From Arthrobacter sp. MN05-02 (lineage in GTDB: Bacteria; Actinomycetota; Actinomycetes; Actinomycetales; Micrococcaceae): a stretch of DNA of 64,000 bases. Shown here in pieces: positions 11,332-19,888 of the stretch. A program made the translations under genes and the position numbers. The notes beneath the pieces are model-generated. The model searched no databases. It saw only the letters and a list, made by a program, of their open reading frames with translations, and was not told the DNA's origin. The DNA lies in contig AP018697.1 of NCBI GenBank assembly GCA_004001285.1, positions 1,798,001 to 1,862,000 of the forward strand, read 5' to 3'. The first letter of the stretch is position 1; each line of letters starts with the position of its first letter.

Positions 11332-12942
11332 ATGACAACTACACGCCGTCAGGTTCTGCTGCTGGGGGGACTCGGAGTCCTCGGGGCAGGAGCCGCCACA
11401 CTTCCGACAGGGTCGGTGGAAGCCAAGTCGATCAGCCGGCTCAGCGACAGCCAGATGCCGCGCCCGTTCCAGGTACCCTTCGTCCAGGCCCCGTTCCTCC
11501 AGCCGTACAAGACGGGCATCGACCCGGCTGACGGAGTGCCCGTCAACTACTACCAGGTGACGGAGAAGGCAGCCACCGCCCAGATCCTGCCGCGGCTGAC
11601 CACACCCATCCTCGGCTACAACGGGATCTTCCCCGGCCCGACCATCAGCCTGGACCAGGGCACGAAGGCGGTCGTGCGGGTTCGCAACCAGCTGCCGGCC
11701 CAGCATCCACTGGACGGGCACGCCCTGTCCACCTCCACCCATCTGCACGGGTCCGCTTCGCTCCCGCAGTACGACGGATATGCCAGCGACATCACGAATC
11801 CGGGGTTCTACAAGGATTACCGGTACCCCAACTTCCAGCCGGCCCGCACGCTCTGGTACCACGACCACGGCGTCCACTTCACCGCTCAGAACGCGTATTC
11901 CGGCCTCGCCGCGCAGTACCACATGCACGATCCCCTCGAACGCCAGTTGCTGCCGCAGGGCCGGTACGACGTGGCCCTGACCGTCAGCGACGCGATGTTC
12001 GCGGAGAACGGCTCCCTGGGCTACGACGACAACACACACTCCGGCCTGTGGGGGGACGTGATCCTGGTCAACGGAAAGCCCTGGCCCGTGATGAAGGTGC
12101 AGAAGCGCGTGTACCGCTTCCGGATCCTGAACTGCTCCATCTCACGGTCCCTGCGGCCGACGCTCAGCACGGGGAACCCCCTCGTGATCGTCGGGACCGA
12201 CGGCGGCCTCATGCCGAAGGCGCAGAGCGTGTCGAACTACCGCCACGCCGGCGCGGAGCGGTACGAGGTCCTGATCGATTTCCGCAAGTACAAGACGGGG
12301 CAGCGCATCGAGCTCCGCAACCTCTCGAACAAGAACAACGTGGACTACGACTACACCGGCAAGATCATGGCGTTCGACGTGACCGACGAGGCCGTGGACA
12401 CCACCGACCCGACGTGGAACCGCATCCCCACGACCCTGGTCGGCAGTGAGGCCATGTCACTGACGACCGCGCAGTCGGTGAAGACCCGCAGGTTCCGGGT
12501 CAAGCGCAACGACGTCACCAATATGTGGACCATCAACGATGACAGCTGGCAGGACGTTATCGCCAGCCGATACAAGAGGGTCGTCGCCGACCCGGCTGTC
12601 AACTCCGTGGAGATCTGGGAGGTCGAGAACAGCTCCGGCGGCTGGTTCCACCCCCTCCATATCCACCTGGTCGACTTCCAGATCCTCAGCCGCAACGGGA
12701 GCGCCGCGTTCCCCTACGAACGCGGCCCGAAGGACGTCGTGTACGTGGGTGAGGGCGAAACCGTCCGGCTCCTGATGAAGTTCTCCCCCCACGCCGGCGT
12801 CTACATGATGCACTGCCATAACCTGCCGCACGAGGACCACGACATGATGGCCCAGTTCCGCGTCGGCCTGAAGGAGACCGATTACGACCCCAACGATCCC
12901 ATGACGGCGGCTCGAGCCGAATGGGACGATGACGAGGGCTGA
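11332..12942 (+). CDS. multicopper oxidase (CotA/bilirubin-oxidase type), Tat-exported
   Basis: A 536-residue laccase-like oxidase that would couple one-electron oxidation of phenolics, bilirubin-like compounds or metals to reduction of oxygen to water. All copper motifs are present: HLHG at 137, HDH at about 177, HPLHIHL at 440 and HCHNLPHEDHDMM at 494, giving the type 1 copper ligands His440, Cys495, His500 and Met505. The N-terminus MTTTRRQVLLLGG has a twin-arginine motif and hydrophobic stretch, so it is probably exported folded. ATG at 11332 follows AAGGGA by five bases. The signal peptidase gene overlaps its 3' end by 14 bases. The family is certain; the substrate is not. Confidence 0.95.
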   Translation: MTTTRRQVLLLGGLGVLGAGAATLPTGSVEAKSISRLSDSQMPRPFQVPFVQAPFLQPYKTGIDPADGVPVNYYQVTEKAATAQILPRLTTPILGYNGIFPGPTISLDQGTKAVVRVRNQLPAQHPLDGHALSTSTHLHGSASLPQYDGYASDITNPGFYKDYRYPNFQPARTLWYHDHGVHFTAQNAYSGLAAQYHMHDPLERQLLPQGRYDVALTVSDAMFAENGSLGYDDNTHSGLWGDVILVNGKPWPVMKVQKRVYRFRILNCSISRSLRPTLSTGNPLVIVGTDGGLMPKAQSVSNYRHAGAERYEVLIDFRKYKTGQRIELRNLSNKNNVDYDYTGKIMAFDVTDEAVDTTDPTWNRIPTTLVGSEAMSLTTAQSVKTRRFRVKRNDVTNMWTINDDSWQDVIASRYKRVVADPAVNSVEIWEVENSSGGWFHPLHIHLVDFQILSRNGSAAFPYERGPKDVVYVGEGETVRLLMKFSPHAGVYMMHCHNLPHEDHDMMAQFRVGLKETDYDPNDPMTAARAEWDDDEG

Positions 12943-13504
12943 GCCAGGCAACGCAACGCGTCAGGGCAGGGGACACCGCATCCCGGTGCCATGTCCGAAG
13001 GCGTCGCCGGGGCCGGGAGCGGTGCAAGGACGCCGATCCCGGCTCCTGGTGGTGGCCCTGATTCCCCTACTCGTCGTTCTTGCCCTGCGTGCATGGGTGG
13101 TGGAACCGGTCGCCGTGTCCTCCGACAGCATGGAACCGACCATCGCATCCGGTGCCGTCGTGCTTCTTTACAAAGGCTCTGCCGCTGCGGACTCGATCGA
13201 GAACGGCGTCGTCGTTGCTTTCACCAACCCGCTCGACGGCCGGACGGCCATCAAGCGGGTCATCGCGGGGGAGGGGCAGACCGTCGCCATCCGTGATGCT
13301 GAGCTGTACGTCGACGACGTCGCCGTTGCGGAACCGTTCATCGACCACAGCCGCATCGATGCGACCTATTTCGGCCCGGTGACCGTGCCGACCGGACGTG
13401 TCTTCGTGCTGGGTGACAACCGCGGCGTCTCCATCGACTCGCGGGATTTCGGAGCCGTGCCGCTCACATCGATTCAGGGCACTCTGCTCGTCGGTCGAAA
13501 ATGA
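12929..13504 (+). CDS. lepB: signal peptidase I
   Basis: A 191-residue S26 peptidase that cleaves signal peptides on the outer side of the membrane. One transmembrane helix lies at about residues 37-55, directly before the catalytic Ser67 in SSDSMEPT; the general base Lys109 is in TAIKRVIAG, and box E GDNRGVSIDSRDFG is present. The start codon lies 14 bases inside the end of the multicopper oxidase gene, so translation is coupled. Such coupling suggests that this copy serves the oxidase or co-secreted proteins and is not the main housekeeping enzyme, which I infer only from position. Confidence 0.93.
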   Translation: MTRAEPGNATRQGRGHRIPVPCPKASPGPGAVQGRRSRLLVVALIPLLVVLALRAWVVEPVAVSSDSMEPTIASGAVVLLYKGSAAADSIENGVVVAFTNPLDGRTAIKRVIAGEGQTVAIRDAELYVDDVAVAEPFIDHSRIDATYFGPVTVPTGRVFVLGDNRGVSIDSRDFGAVPLTSIQGTLLVGRK

Positions 13505-13658
13505 GCGTTTCGACCGGCGGGGGAGCAGCTCGGTCACTGGCATCGATCCGGCTGCCGCCGCCAGATGCCGCCCATCCGCGGCGCGGGCGAAATCGAACAG
13601 ATGCGCGGGGCGGACTGCTACCGTGGCCATCCCGTGACCGGTACCGGAACAGGACGAG

Positions 13659-14067
13659 ATGACGTTGAACGATCTGCTGGACGAACGATTCGGTAATCGT
13701 TTCCCCTCCGATCCGCGCCAACTTCTGCAGGAACATCACCATCGGACGACGGGTCTTCATCAATGCCGGGTGCATGTTCCAGGACCAGGGTGGGATCGTC
13801 ATCGGGGACGACTGCCTTATCGGACATAATGCGGTGCTCGCGACACTCAACCACGATCTCGCTCCCAGTCGCCACGCCGACCTGCTCCCGGCCCCGATCA
13901 TCCTCGGATCCCATGGCTGGATCGGAGCGCATGCGACGGTCCTGCCAGGGGTGACCATCGGACGGGGCGCAGTCGTTGCAGCCGCCGCGGTCGTGACGAA
14001 GGACGTGCCTGACACCGTGATCGTCATCGGGTCGCCGGCCGAGGTTGTCCGATGCGTCTCCGACTGA
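13659..14067 (+). pseudogene. broken copy of maltose O-acetyltransferase
   Basis: The first codons (MTLNDLLD) match the start of the intact acetyltransferase at 17813, then about 57 codons are missing and the frame changes. From about 13684 the matching frame reads DSVIVSPP and continues through RNITIG, FINAGC, GDDCLIGHN, LNHDL, WIGAHATVLPG and VVTKDVP to the stop at 14065-14067. The left-handed beta-helix repeats are therefore kept, but the N-terminal domain and part of the active-site region are gone. It is too damaged for a sequencing error. A short internal ATG at 13774 could still yield 97 residues, with no ribosome site. Confidence 0.85.
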
Positions 14068-14107
14068 TGCAGCGGTCTATATTGACCTCGATCCGAACCG
14101 CTCTCAA

Positions 14108-14135
14108 ATCGCCGATAATTTACATTATGTCAGGT
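14108..14135 (+). other. dif-like XerC/XerD recombination site
   Basis: The 28 bases split into an 11-base left arm ATCGCCGATAA, a 6-base core TTTACA and an 11-base right arm TTATGTCAGGT. The actinobacterial dif consensus, as I know it, has CCGATAA and TTATGTCAAGT arms around a six-base core ending ACA. Three positions differ from that consensus: the first base, the first base of the core and one A-to-G in the right arm. The surroundings are AT-rich for this genome and noncoding. It could be the chromosomal dif, a dif copy left by an element that uses XerCD, or a decayed site. Confidence 0.6.
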
Positions 14136-14624
14136 AATGGTTCGAGGAGGAGCTGAACCCCTCCTATTCCGCGTTCTCCGATGCGATCTGGTCGAACGCC
14201 GCGGTGAGTTCGTATCGGAAGTGATCTTTCACGCGGCCCTCAGCTATGGACGCAGGAACAGGGGCCGGATGAGCGCCCCTACCCGCCCGCCTTGAACGGC
14301 GAATCTACACCAAGCTGAAGGGGTTGTTAGGAGGCTTGGGCGACGTCGATGATCCATTGCTCAGTGGTCACGCCACGCTTCCTGTCTGCCGTGGTGCGAG
14401 CACGAGCGGCTGCTACTCAAGCGTCTTCGGAGATGATTCGGCCGGTAGTTGCTGACTGACCTGAAGTACCGCTTCGAGGTTCCACTCCCTCGAGCCTGCG
14501 GCATGACTGCACCAGAGGTCCAGATCGAGCAGTCATGCGGCCTCGGGCCCCTGACGGCTTCTCCCCCGGAACCGGTCAACCTCTCCCCTGTGCCGTCTCA
14601 TCGCCGACCGCCTCTGCCGGGACG
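14136..14624. other. gap with a possible short coding remnant
   Basis: No complete gene is supported. On the minus strand, bases 14164-14285 read as a plausible protein end (segments VKDHFRYELTAAF and ASENAE before a TAG at 14164-14166) with no start, perhaps a truncated gene tail. The rest shows nothing I recognise. Confidence 0.3.
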
Positions 14625-14924
14625 TCATCGGGCCCTCGCCGGCCGGCGAAGGATTGGCCGGCGGCCCGCCATCCGCACCACGCCGACAATGACCGGAGCG
14701 GCAGCGCCAATGACCAGCCACTCGGCCCGCCACGGAGAGTCCGACACCGCGACGGAGACGAGCAGTAGGAAGAACCAGAGAGCGATCGCCAGGGCGCCGG
14801 CGACTTGGTTCCGGACCTGCGGTGGGATGGGCAGCAGCAGCAGGGGCAGCCGGAGGATTGCGCGAACAAATTCGTAGCGATACCGGATGCCTGAAGTAAG
14901 CAACCAGCGAATGAGTCTGATCAT
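14625..14924 (-). CDS. small two-helix membrane protein, unknown function
   Basis: A 99-residue protein with ATG at 14924 and GGGGAG four bases upstream. It is basic at the N-terminus, has two strongly hydrophobic segments (about residues 40-60 and 68-84) and an arginine-rich tail. I do not recognise a family. It lies between the dif-like site and a recombinase remnant. The good ribosome site and the membrane-protein composition support a real gene. Confidence 0.5.
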   Translation of the reverse strand: MIRLIRWLLTSGIRYRYEFVRAILRLPLLLLPIPPQVRNQVAGALAIALWFFLLLVSVAVSDSPWRAEWLVIGAAAPVIVGVVRMAGRRPILRRPARAR

Positions 14925-15074
14925 GATGCTCCCCTGGTCTTCAAGAGACCTCTGGTGCGAGCCCGGCCTCGAGTGCTTCGACTTCGACGCTAGTTTCGCC
15001 GGTGACGTCGATCTCGGCTTTCGCCCCTTTGCAGGAGTCGCCTGGTCGCGCTTGAGTGTTCAGTAAATGCTGGT

Positions 15075-15300
15075 CCTGCTGACTCAGGACCTGACCGATC
15101 TGTTCGACGGTCATGTCCTGCTGCTCATACATTCACGTTCGAACTCGGCAAGAGCGGCGAAGACGTGGAAGACGAGCAATCGGCCAGGTCAGGTTGTGGC
15201 GATCGTTCCCTGAAGTGACTTGAACCCCATGCCCTTGTCGTCGAGCGCAGTGAACGCGCAGCCCAGAAGGTGCCCCCTGCTCTTGAGGTAACGGAACCCA
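15075..15300 (-). pseudogene. serine recombinase (resolvase/invertase) remnant
   Basis: Read on the minus strand, the frame gives TALDDKGMGFKSLQGTIATT, a TGA, then GRLLVFHVFAALAEFERE, the well-known end of the catalytic domain of small serine recombinases. After a frame change the sequence MTVEQIGQVLS follows (about 15085-15118), which is the helix-turn-helix tail of the same family; about 35 residues between the two are missing. The N-terminal part with the catalytic serine is absent. The stop, the frameshift and the deletions make this a dead gene. It shows that a transposon- or integron-like element once lay here. Confidence 0.8.
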
Positions 15301-15577
15301 TTACCGAGGAGCAGGAGGGAAACATGGATTCTGGTACTGAGTATTGCTACACGAAACGAGCGTCCACGAGCTTGTTAGCGCTGTCTCGGCCATGTGTAGC
15401 GGATACGTTCGCATTTGGCACTTCAGTTTGAGGTGGTCGGAGCTTCTCAGGACAGCCTCCAGCCGGCTGGTCGTGGCGCGCTAAGCGAAGTCCGACCGAG
15501 AGCCCTGTGGACCAAGCGGTGGTACTGGCATGAGTTGCGGCCCCCAGCATATCTGCTAGCTGCCGAGGGCGTCTTGT

Positions 15578-15593
15578 CTTCAAGTACTTGAAG
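15578..15593. promoter_or_regulatory. MerR-type operator in the promoter of the MerR gene
   Basis: CTTCAAGTACTTGAAG is a perfect 16-base palindrome. It lies between a TTGTCT -35-like box (15574) and TATCGT (15598), a long spacer of about 18-19 bases typical of MerR-controlled promoters, and 18 bases before the GTG of the MerR gene. Autoregulation is likely. Confidence 0.65.
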
Positions 15594-15610
15594 TTCCTAT
15601 CGTTGATGGT

Positions 15611-16072
15611 GTGAGCGCACCAACCATCCGGAGAACGTACACGATCAAGGAAGCGGCGGCCCTGACGGGGCTGCCGGCGAGTACGCTGCGCTATTACGAG
15701 TCGATCGGGGTGATCACCCCGATCGGTCGCGGCGCGAGCAGTAAGCACCGGGTCTACACGCCGGAGGACCTGGATCTGCTGACCTGGGTCTCCTGTCTGA
15801 GCGCAACGGGAATGTCCGTGAGTGACATGCGCCGCTACATCGGGAACGGAGCCCAAGGGGCGGCTGCTGCCCCGGAACAGATCGAACTGTTGAAGGCCCA
15901 GCAGGAACAGCTGGCCATCGAAGCGAAATCCATCGCCCTGCGCAGACGCTACGTCGCACTGAAGATCGACTACTGGCAGGCCGTCCAGGACGGGAACGAT
16001 TCCAGGGCCGCGGAGCTCTCGGTCGAGGCACGCTCCCTGGCCGACGACCTCAAGAACACCAGGAAGAAATAG
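15611..16072 (+). CDS. MerR family transcriptional regulator
   Basis: A 153-residue regulator. The winged helix-turn-helix (about residues 9-75) has the typical TIKEAAALTGLPASTLRYYE start, followed by a coiled dimerisation helix. No cysteine cluster for metal binding is seen, so a small-molecule or redox/aldehyde stress signal of the AdhR type is more likely. The operator upstream suggests self-control, and the cupin and alcohol dehydrogenase genes downstream on the same strand are the likely targets. The start is GTG at 15611. Confidence 0.9.
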   Translation: MSAPTIRRTYTIKEAAALTGLPASTLRYYESIGVITPIGRGASSKHRVYTPEDLDLLTWVSCLSATGMSVSDMRRYIGNGAQGAAAAPEQIELLKAQQEQLAIEAKSIALRRRYVALKIDYWQAVQDGNDSRAAELSVEARSLADDLKNTRKK

Positions 16073-16142
16073 ACACAACGCGCCCCCAACGGACCCGACG
16101 GTCCGTCCGTCCGGCGCGCCCTCATGAAGGAAGGCGCTAACG

Positions 16143-16567
16143 ATGAAGCACACGCAGAGCGGCGGCCAGAGCACGGTAGGAACGGAGGCCTGGTTCACAG
16201 GCACCGTTTACATCGACGGCATCCGCAACTCTGATGAGCAGTCGGCGGTCGGCTGCGCCCACGTCCGATTCAGCCCAGGCGCCCGCACCGCCTGGCACAC
16301 CCACCCCAAGGGCCAGACCGTCCACGTCACCGACGGCATCGGTTACGTCGCCCGTCGCGGTGGCGCAGTGCGTGAGATACGCCCCGACGTCGTCGTTCAC
16401 ATCGAACCCACGAAGAGCACTGGCACGGCGCCACCCCCTACCGCTTCATGGCCCACACCGCCATTCACGAAGCGGACGGCCAGGGCGAGGTCGTGACCTG
16501 GGGCGAGCACGTCACCGACCAGGAATATACCCACGCACATGGCCAGCCGGCCGCACCCAGCAACTGA
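16143..16567 (+). pseudogene. cupin-domain protein, frameshifted
   Basis: The N-terminal frame gives a small cupin with metal-binding pattern WHTHPKGQTVHV; after IEP at about 16409 the frame is lost. The +1 frame then continues as EEHWHG, YRFMAHTAI and DQEYTH to a TGA at 16565, exactly as in related cupins (about 140 residues). One missing base near 16408-16411 explains this. ATG at 16143 has GAAGGAAGG upstream. Cupins of this kind are found with MerR and alcohol dehydrogenase genes in aldehyde or quinone stress clusters; the exact role is unknown. If the missing base is a sequencing error the gene is intact. Confidence 0.75.
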
Positions 16568-16589
16568 ACGGCCCTTGAAGGAGAAACTC

Positions 16590-17636
16590 ATGACCACCAC
16601 AGTCCACGCCTACGCCTCCCCCTCGCCCGACGGGGACCTCGCCCCCACCACCATCGAACGCCGCGACGTCGGCCCCCACGACGTCCTGATCGAGATCAAA
16701 TACGCCGGCATCTGCCACTCCGACATCCACACGGTGCAGGGTGACTGGGGGCCGCAGCCCTACCCTCTGGTGCCCGGGCATGAGATCGCGGGCATCGTGG
16801 CTGAAATCGGCTCCGAAGTCACCAGGCACGCGGTCGGTGACCGGGTGGGCGTCGGTTGCATGGTGAACTCCTGTGGGCAGTGCAAGAACTGCACGGCGGG
16901 CGACGAGCAGTACTGCGTCAACGGGATGGTCGGCACCTACGGCGCTACCGACCGTGACGGGACCATCACCCAGGGCGGCTACTCCACCCACGTCGTCGTC
17001 ACCGAGGACTTCGTCCTGAAGATCCCCGAGGGCATCGAGCTCGACGTCGCCGCTCCCCTGCTCTGCGCCGGCATCACCACCTACTCGCCCCTGCACCGCT
17101 GGGGCACCGGCCCCGGCAAGAGAATCGCCGTGATCGGTCTCGGCGGCCTCGGCCACATGGCCGTCAAGATCGCGCACGCCATGGGCGCCGAGGTCACCGT
17201 CCTCTCACAATCCCTCAAGAAGCAGGAGGACGGCCTGCGCCTGGGTGCGGACAACTACTACGCCACCAGCGACGAGACCACGTTCACCGACCTGGCCAGC
17301 TCGTTCGACCTCATCATCAACACGGTCAGTGCCAGCATCGACATCAGCGCCTTCCTGGGACTCCTGACGGTCGACGGCGCCCTGGTCAACGTCGGCGCGC
17401 CCGCAGAGCCGCTGCCGGTGAACGCGATGGCGCTCATCGGCGGTCGCCGCTCGTTCGCCGGCTCCATGATCGGCGGCATCGCCGAAACACAGGAGATGCT
17501 CGACTTCTGCGCCCAGAACGGTATCGGCGCCGAGATCGAGGTCATCCCCGCCGAGAAGATCAACGACGCTTACGAGCGGGTCCTCGCCTCGGACGTCCGC
17601 TACCGCTTCGTCATCGACGCCTCCACCTTCGCCTAG
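16590..17636 (+). CDS. zinc-dependent NAD(P) alcohol dehydrogenase
   Basis: A 348-residue medium-chain dehydrogenase of the cinnamyl-alcohol/AdhC group, interconverting alcohols and aldehydes with NAD(P). The catalytic zinc ligand is Cys42 in CHSDIH, with GHE at about 63; the structural zinc cluster is in CGQCKNC and a fourth Cys in EQYC; the cofactor loop is [14 protein letters not shown] at 16590 follows AAGGAG. It lies 22 bases after the cupin frame, so the MerR, cupin and dehydrogenase genes probably form one stress-response operon. A hairpin ends the operon. Confidence 0.93.
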   Translation: MTTTVHAYASPSPDGDLAPTTIERRDVGPHDVLIEIKYAGICHSDIHTVQGDWGPQPYPLVPGHEIAGIVAEIGSEVTRHAVGDRVGVGCMVNSCGQCKNCTAGDEQYCVNGMVGTYGATDRDGTITQGGYSTHVVVTEDFVLKIPEGIELDVAAPLLCAGITTYSPLHRWGTGPGKRIAVIGLGGLGHMAVKIAHAMGAEVTVLSQSLKKQEDGLRLGADNYYATSDETTFTDLASSFDLIINTVSASIDISAFLGLLTVDGALVNVGAPAEPLPVNAMALIGGRRSFAGSMIGGIAETQEMLDFCAQNGIGAEIEVIPAEKINDAYERVLASDVRYRFVIDASTFA

Positions 17637-17666
17637 CGAACGAGGCCGGCCCGGGACATGCCGTGC

Positions 17667-17712
17667 CCCCTACCACCGCGCCCCACCCGGGGTCGAAGCG
17701 TGGTGGTAGGGG
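17667..17712 (+). terminator. hairpin after the alcohol dehydrogenase gene
   Basis: An 11-bp inverted repeat (arms 17667-17677 and 17702-17712) with a 24-base loop lies 30 bases after the stop codon and before the acetyltransferase gene. Confidence 0.55.
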
Positions 17713-17812
17713 CGCGCTGAATCGGCGGGCGCGACGGCAACCCTTTCGTACTCCTAGGCAGCCGAACCGCTGCGAACCCCCACCAAGTAAGACCCTGCGT
17801 AAGGAAAGAACC

Positions 17813-18382
17813 GTGGAACTGAACGATCTACTGACCGTCCTGAACGCCGGCGAAACCATTACCGGCGGTTCCCCTCTGCACGCGGTGATGCACGAAGCGA
17901 GCCAGGAAGCACTGCGTATCACAGGTGAGCTCAATGGCGGTTACCAGGAGCCGGCACGCGTCCGACACCTCCTGTCCCAACTGACAGGCAAGCCCATCGA
18001 CGACTCGGTAACAGTGTTCCCGCCGTTCTACTCGGACTTCGGCAGGAACATCACTCTCGGACAGCGGATCTTCATCAACGCCGGATGCAAGCTGCAGGAC
18101 CAGGGCGGAGTGACCATCGGTGATGACTGCCTGGTAGGACACAACGTGGTGATGGCAACGCTCAACCACGACCTGAACCCAAGCAAGCGGGCCGATCTGC
18201 ACCCAGCTCCGATCGTCATCGGCCGCAACGTATGGATCGGAGCCAACGTGACCATCCTCCCTGGCATCACCATCGGGGACAACGCCGTGGTAGCAGCCGC
18301 CGCCGTCGTGACGAAAGACGTACCCGCCAACGCCGTGGTTGTAGGATCACCGGCACGAGTCGTGCAGGTAATCGCCGACTGA
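17813..18382 (+). CDS. maa: maltose/galactoside O-acetyltransferase
   Basis: A 189-residue hexapeptide-repeat acetyltransferase that uses acetyl-CoA to acetylate sugars. It has the N-terminal Maa/NodL domain, the NITLG, FINAGC and LVGHNV repeats of the left-handed beta-helix, the active His in LNHDL and the WIGANVTILPGITIG turn. GTG at 17813 follows AAGGAAAG by four bases. Its own start region begins after the hairpin at 17712, so it may have a separate promoter. A broken copy of the same gene lies at 13659-14067, so this region was duplicated or acquired twice. Confidence 0.92.
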   Translation: MELNDLLTVLNAGETITGGSPLHAVMHEASQEALRITGELNGGYQEPARVRHLLSQLTGKPIDDSVTVFPPFYSDFGRNITLGQRIFINAGCKLQDQGGVTIGDDCLVGHNVVMATLNHDLNPSKRADLHPAPIVIGRNVWIGANVTILPGITIGDNAVVAAAAVVTKDVPANAVVVGSPARVVQVIAD

Positions 18383-19107
18383 CGGCTACGGAGGCATCCG
18401 ATAGGTACGGAACGCCCATCACAACGTCTCCGCCATCGCGAAGGTGCACGCTGACGGATCACTCAGCGGACAGCGGTACTGGCCGAAGGGTTGGACTCCG
18501 TGCCTTCCATGAGTTGCGTCGTACTCTGTGCGAAGTCACGGTCGAAGCCGTCCCGTTCATAGCGACGGAAACCGCGTCCTTGCTCTTCCTGACAGAACGG
18601 GGCCAGCAAGGCTCGTCAGGGGACAGCACTCCGCCACGAACCAGCAACCGGACCGGCTTTGCAGCATGTCTGGACCCTCGATCATCACAGTTGCAGAAGC
18701 CGCCAAGGGACCCTGGAACACCATGATCTGAGTCGATCTGCGCAACCGCGTTCGGGTGTACTTCGATGCATCAGGTTCGAAAGGTGGCAGATCCCGCCTG
18801 AGTGCGGCGAAAGATGGTGATGCGTCCGCGCACACGTTCTGTCACTACTACAGAGCAGCCCAAGTGTGATGAGTGGCATGATGCCGCCAGAAACCCGTGA
18901 AGAACGTGGTGCCGATATCGCCCCGAATTCTGTTGGTCGGAACAGCACCCGATTAGGGAGTTCCTTCGATGTATTTGAAGGACGCTGAGGTTCAGAAAGC
19001 TTGATGGGTGTAGGAGCGTTGGCGGCCGACTGCAACCTCGTTGGGAGCGTTTCAGTTCCTTCACCTCTGCCTGCGACCTCCGAGAGGGTTAGCGGGACCG
19101 GGCGAGG
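18383..19107. other. 725-base gap without a supported gene
   Basis: Short open frames occur on both strands but none has a good ribosome site, codon bias or a family I recognise. Base composition is less GC-rich than the neighbouring genes. It may hold eroded sequence of former genes. Confidence 0.4.
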
Positions 19108-19326
19108 ATGAGGGTAATCCAGGTGTTGGACGCTGAGGAGCAGCGGCAGGCGTTTGTGCGGATGATCGTGCAGGAGGATCTTGATCTGCATGATGTGTGG
19201 TTGGAGTATTTTGCGATGTCCGGGAGCGCGTCCGAGGAGGAAGTTGCCCTCTACGCGGTGGGGATGGTGATGCTGCCTGAAGCCCAGCGCGACCTGCTGG
19301 CCCTGGCCGCACAGGAATCCGCGTAG
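19108..19326 (+). CDS. small conserved-looking protein, unknown function
   Basis: A 72-residue acidic, soluble protein with strong actinobacterial codon bias and no signal peptide. It begins MRVIQVLDAEEQRQAF and ends QRDLLALAAQESA, all helical in character. The ATG at 19108 has GGGCGAGG directly before it, which is close for a ribosome site, so a GTG at 19123 is an alternative. I do not recognise a family. Its neighbours are gene fragments. Confidence 0.5.
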   Translation: MRVIQVLDAEEQRQAFVRMIVQEDLDLHDVWLEYFAMSGSASEEEVALYAVGMVMLPEAQRDLLALAAQESA

Positions 19327-19339
19327 TGTCGGTATGGCC

Positions 19340-19480
19340 TTAAATCTCAGACTCGAGCCGTTCCTGCGGCAGCTTGAGGACTACCGTGGCGACCGCGGCC
19401 CGAGCCAGGACAATCGCGGGGAGGAGGACGGCTACCGTCACCACTAGCAATACCGCTGCGACCAGGTGGGTGCGGAGGGC
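19340..19480 (-). pseudogene. C-terminal fragment of a membrane protein
   Basis: The minus strand reads ALRTHLVAAVLLVVT, a hydrophobic helix, then ARAAVATVVLKLPQE and a TAA at 19340-19342; 46 residues with normal codon use and no start. It directly abuts, in another frame, the kinase fragment that ends near 19486, so two unrelated gene pieces have been joined. Confidence 0.5.
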
Positions 19481-19485
19481 GCTTG

Positions 19486-19653
19486 AAGCGCGATCCAAAT
19501 CAGACGGCCCTCGAGAACATCTCGCTTGCCGTCAGCCTTTGAAGCACCAAACAGCGGTTCCATCCACTCATTTGGAGTAGGCCGGAGCACCCCCGACTCC
19601 TCCCGAATTTTCGCGGCGAGCGTAGTCTTCCCCACGCCCGGAAGCCCGACCAT
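19486..19653 (-). pseudogene. truncated P-loop kinase (AAA_33 type)
   Basis: The first 56 residues of an ATP-binding kinase-like protein: GLPGVGKTTLA is the Walker A loop, and EWMEPLFGASKADGKRDVLE and GRLIWIAL match the next conserved part of the family. The homology then stops and the frame runs into unrelated sequence with a TAG at 19444. The family is normally about 150-190 residues, so most of the enzyme is missing. The upstream frame has no start before the ATG at 19653. Confidence 0.65.
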
Positions 19654-19888
19654 CAGATGCAGCGTCGGTGTTGCAGTCGAAGCGTCACTCTTGCATATCT
19701 AGCAATGCGACAATCGCCCAGAGCACCGTTCGAAAGCCGGTCGCTCATCGCCCTACTCGCGAATGCCCTGATGGAATACTCGAGAAGGGGCGTTGACTGC
19801 CTTACTCCTGTGCCGGGCCGACGGTCCAGGCATGGAATCGCGTTTTTCCGTGGCCCCTCGTCGCGGTGCGCCAGAGATGGGGCGTGGC

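Noticed and set aside
13824..13834. A second dif-like half site (GGACATAATGC) in reverse orientation
   Set aside because: Only one arm-like part matches and it is within conserved codons (GHN) of the acetyltransferase copy.
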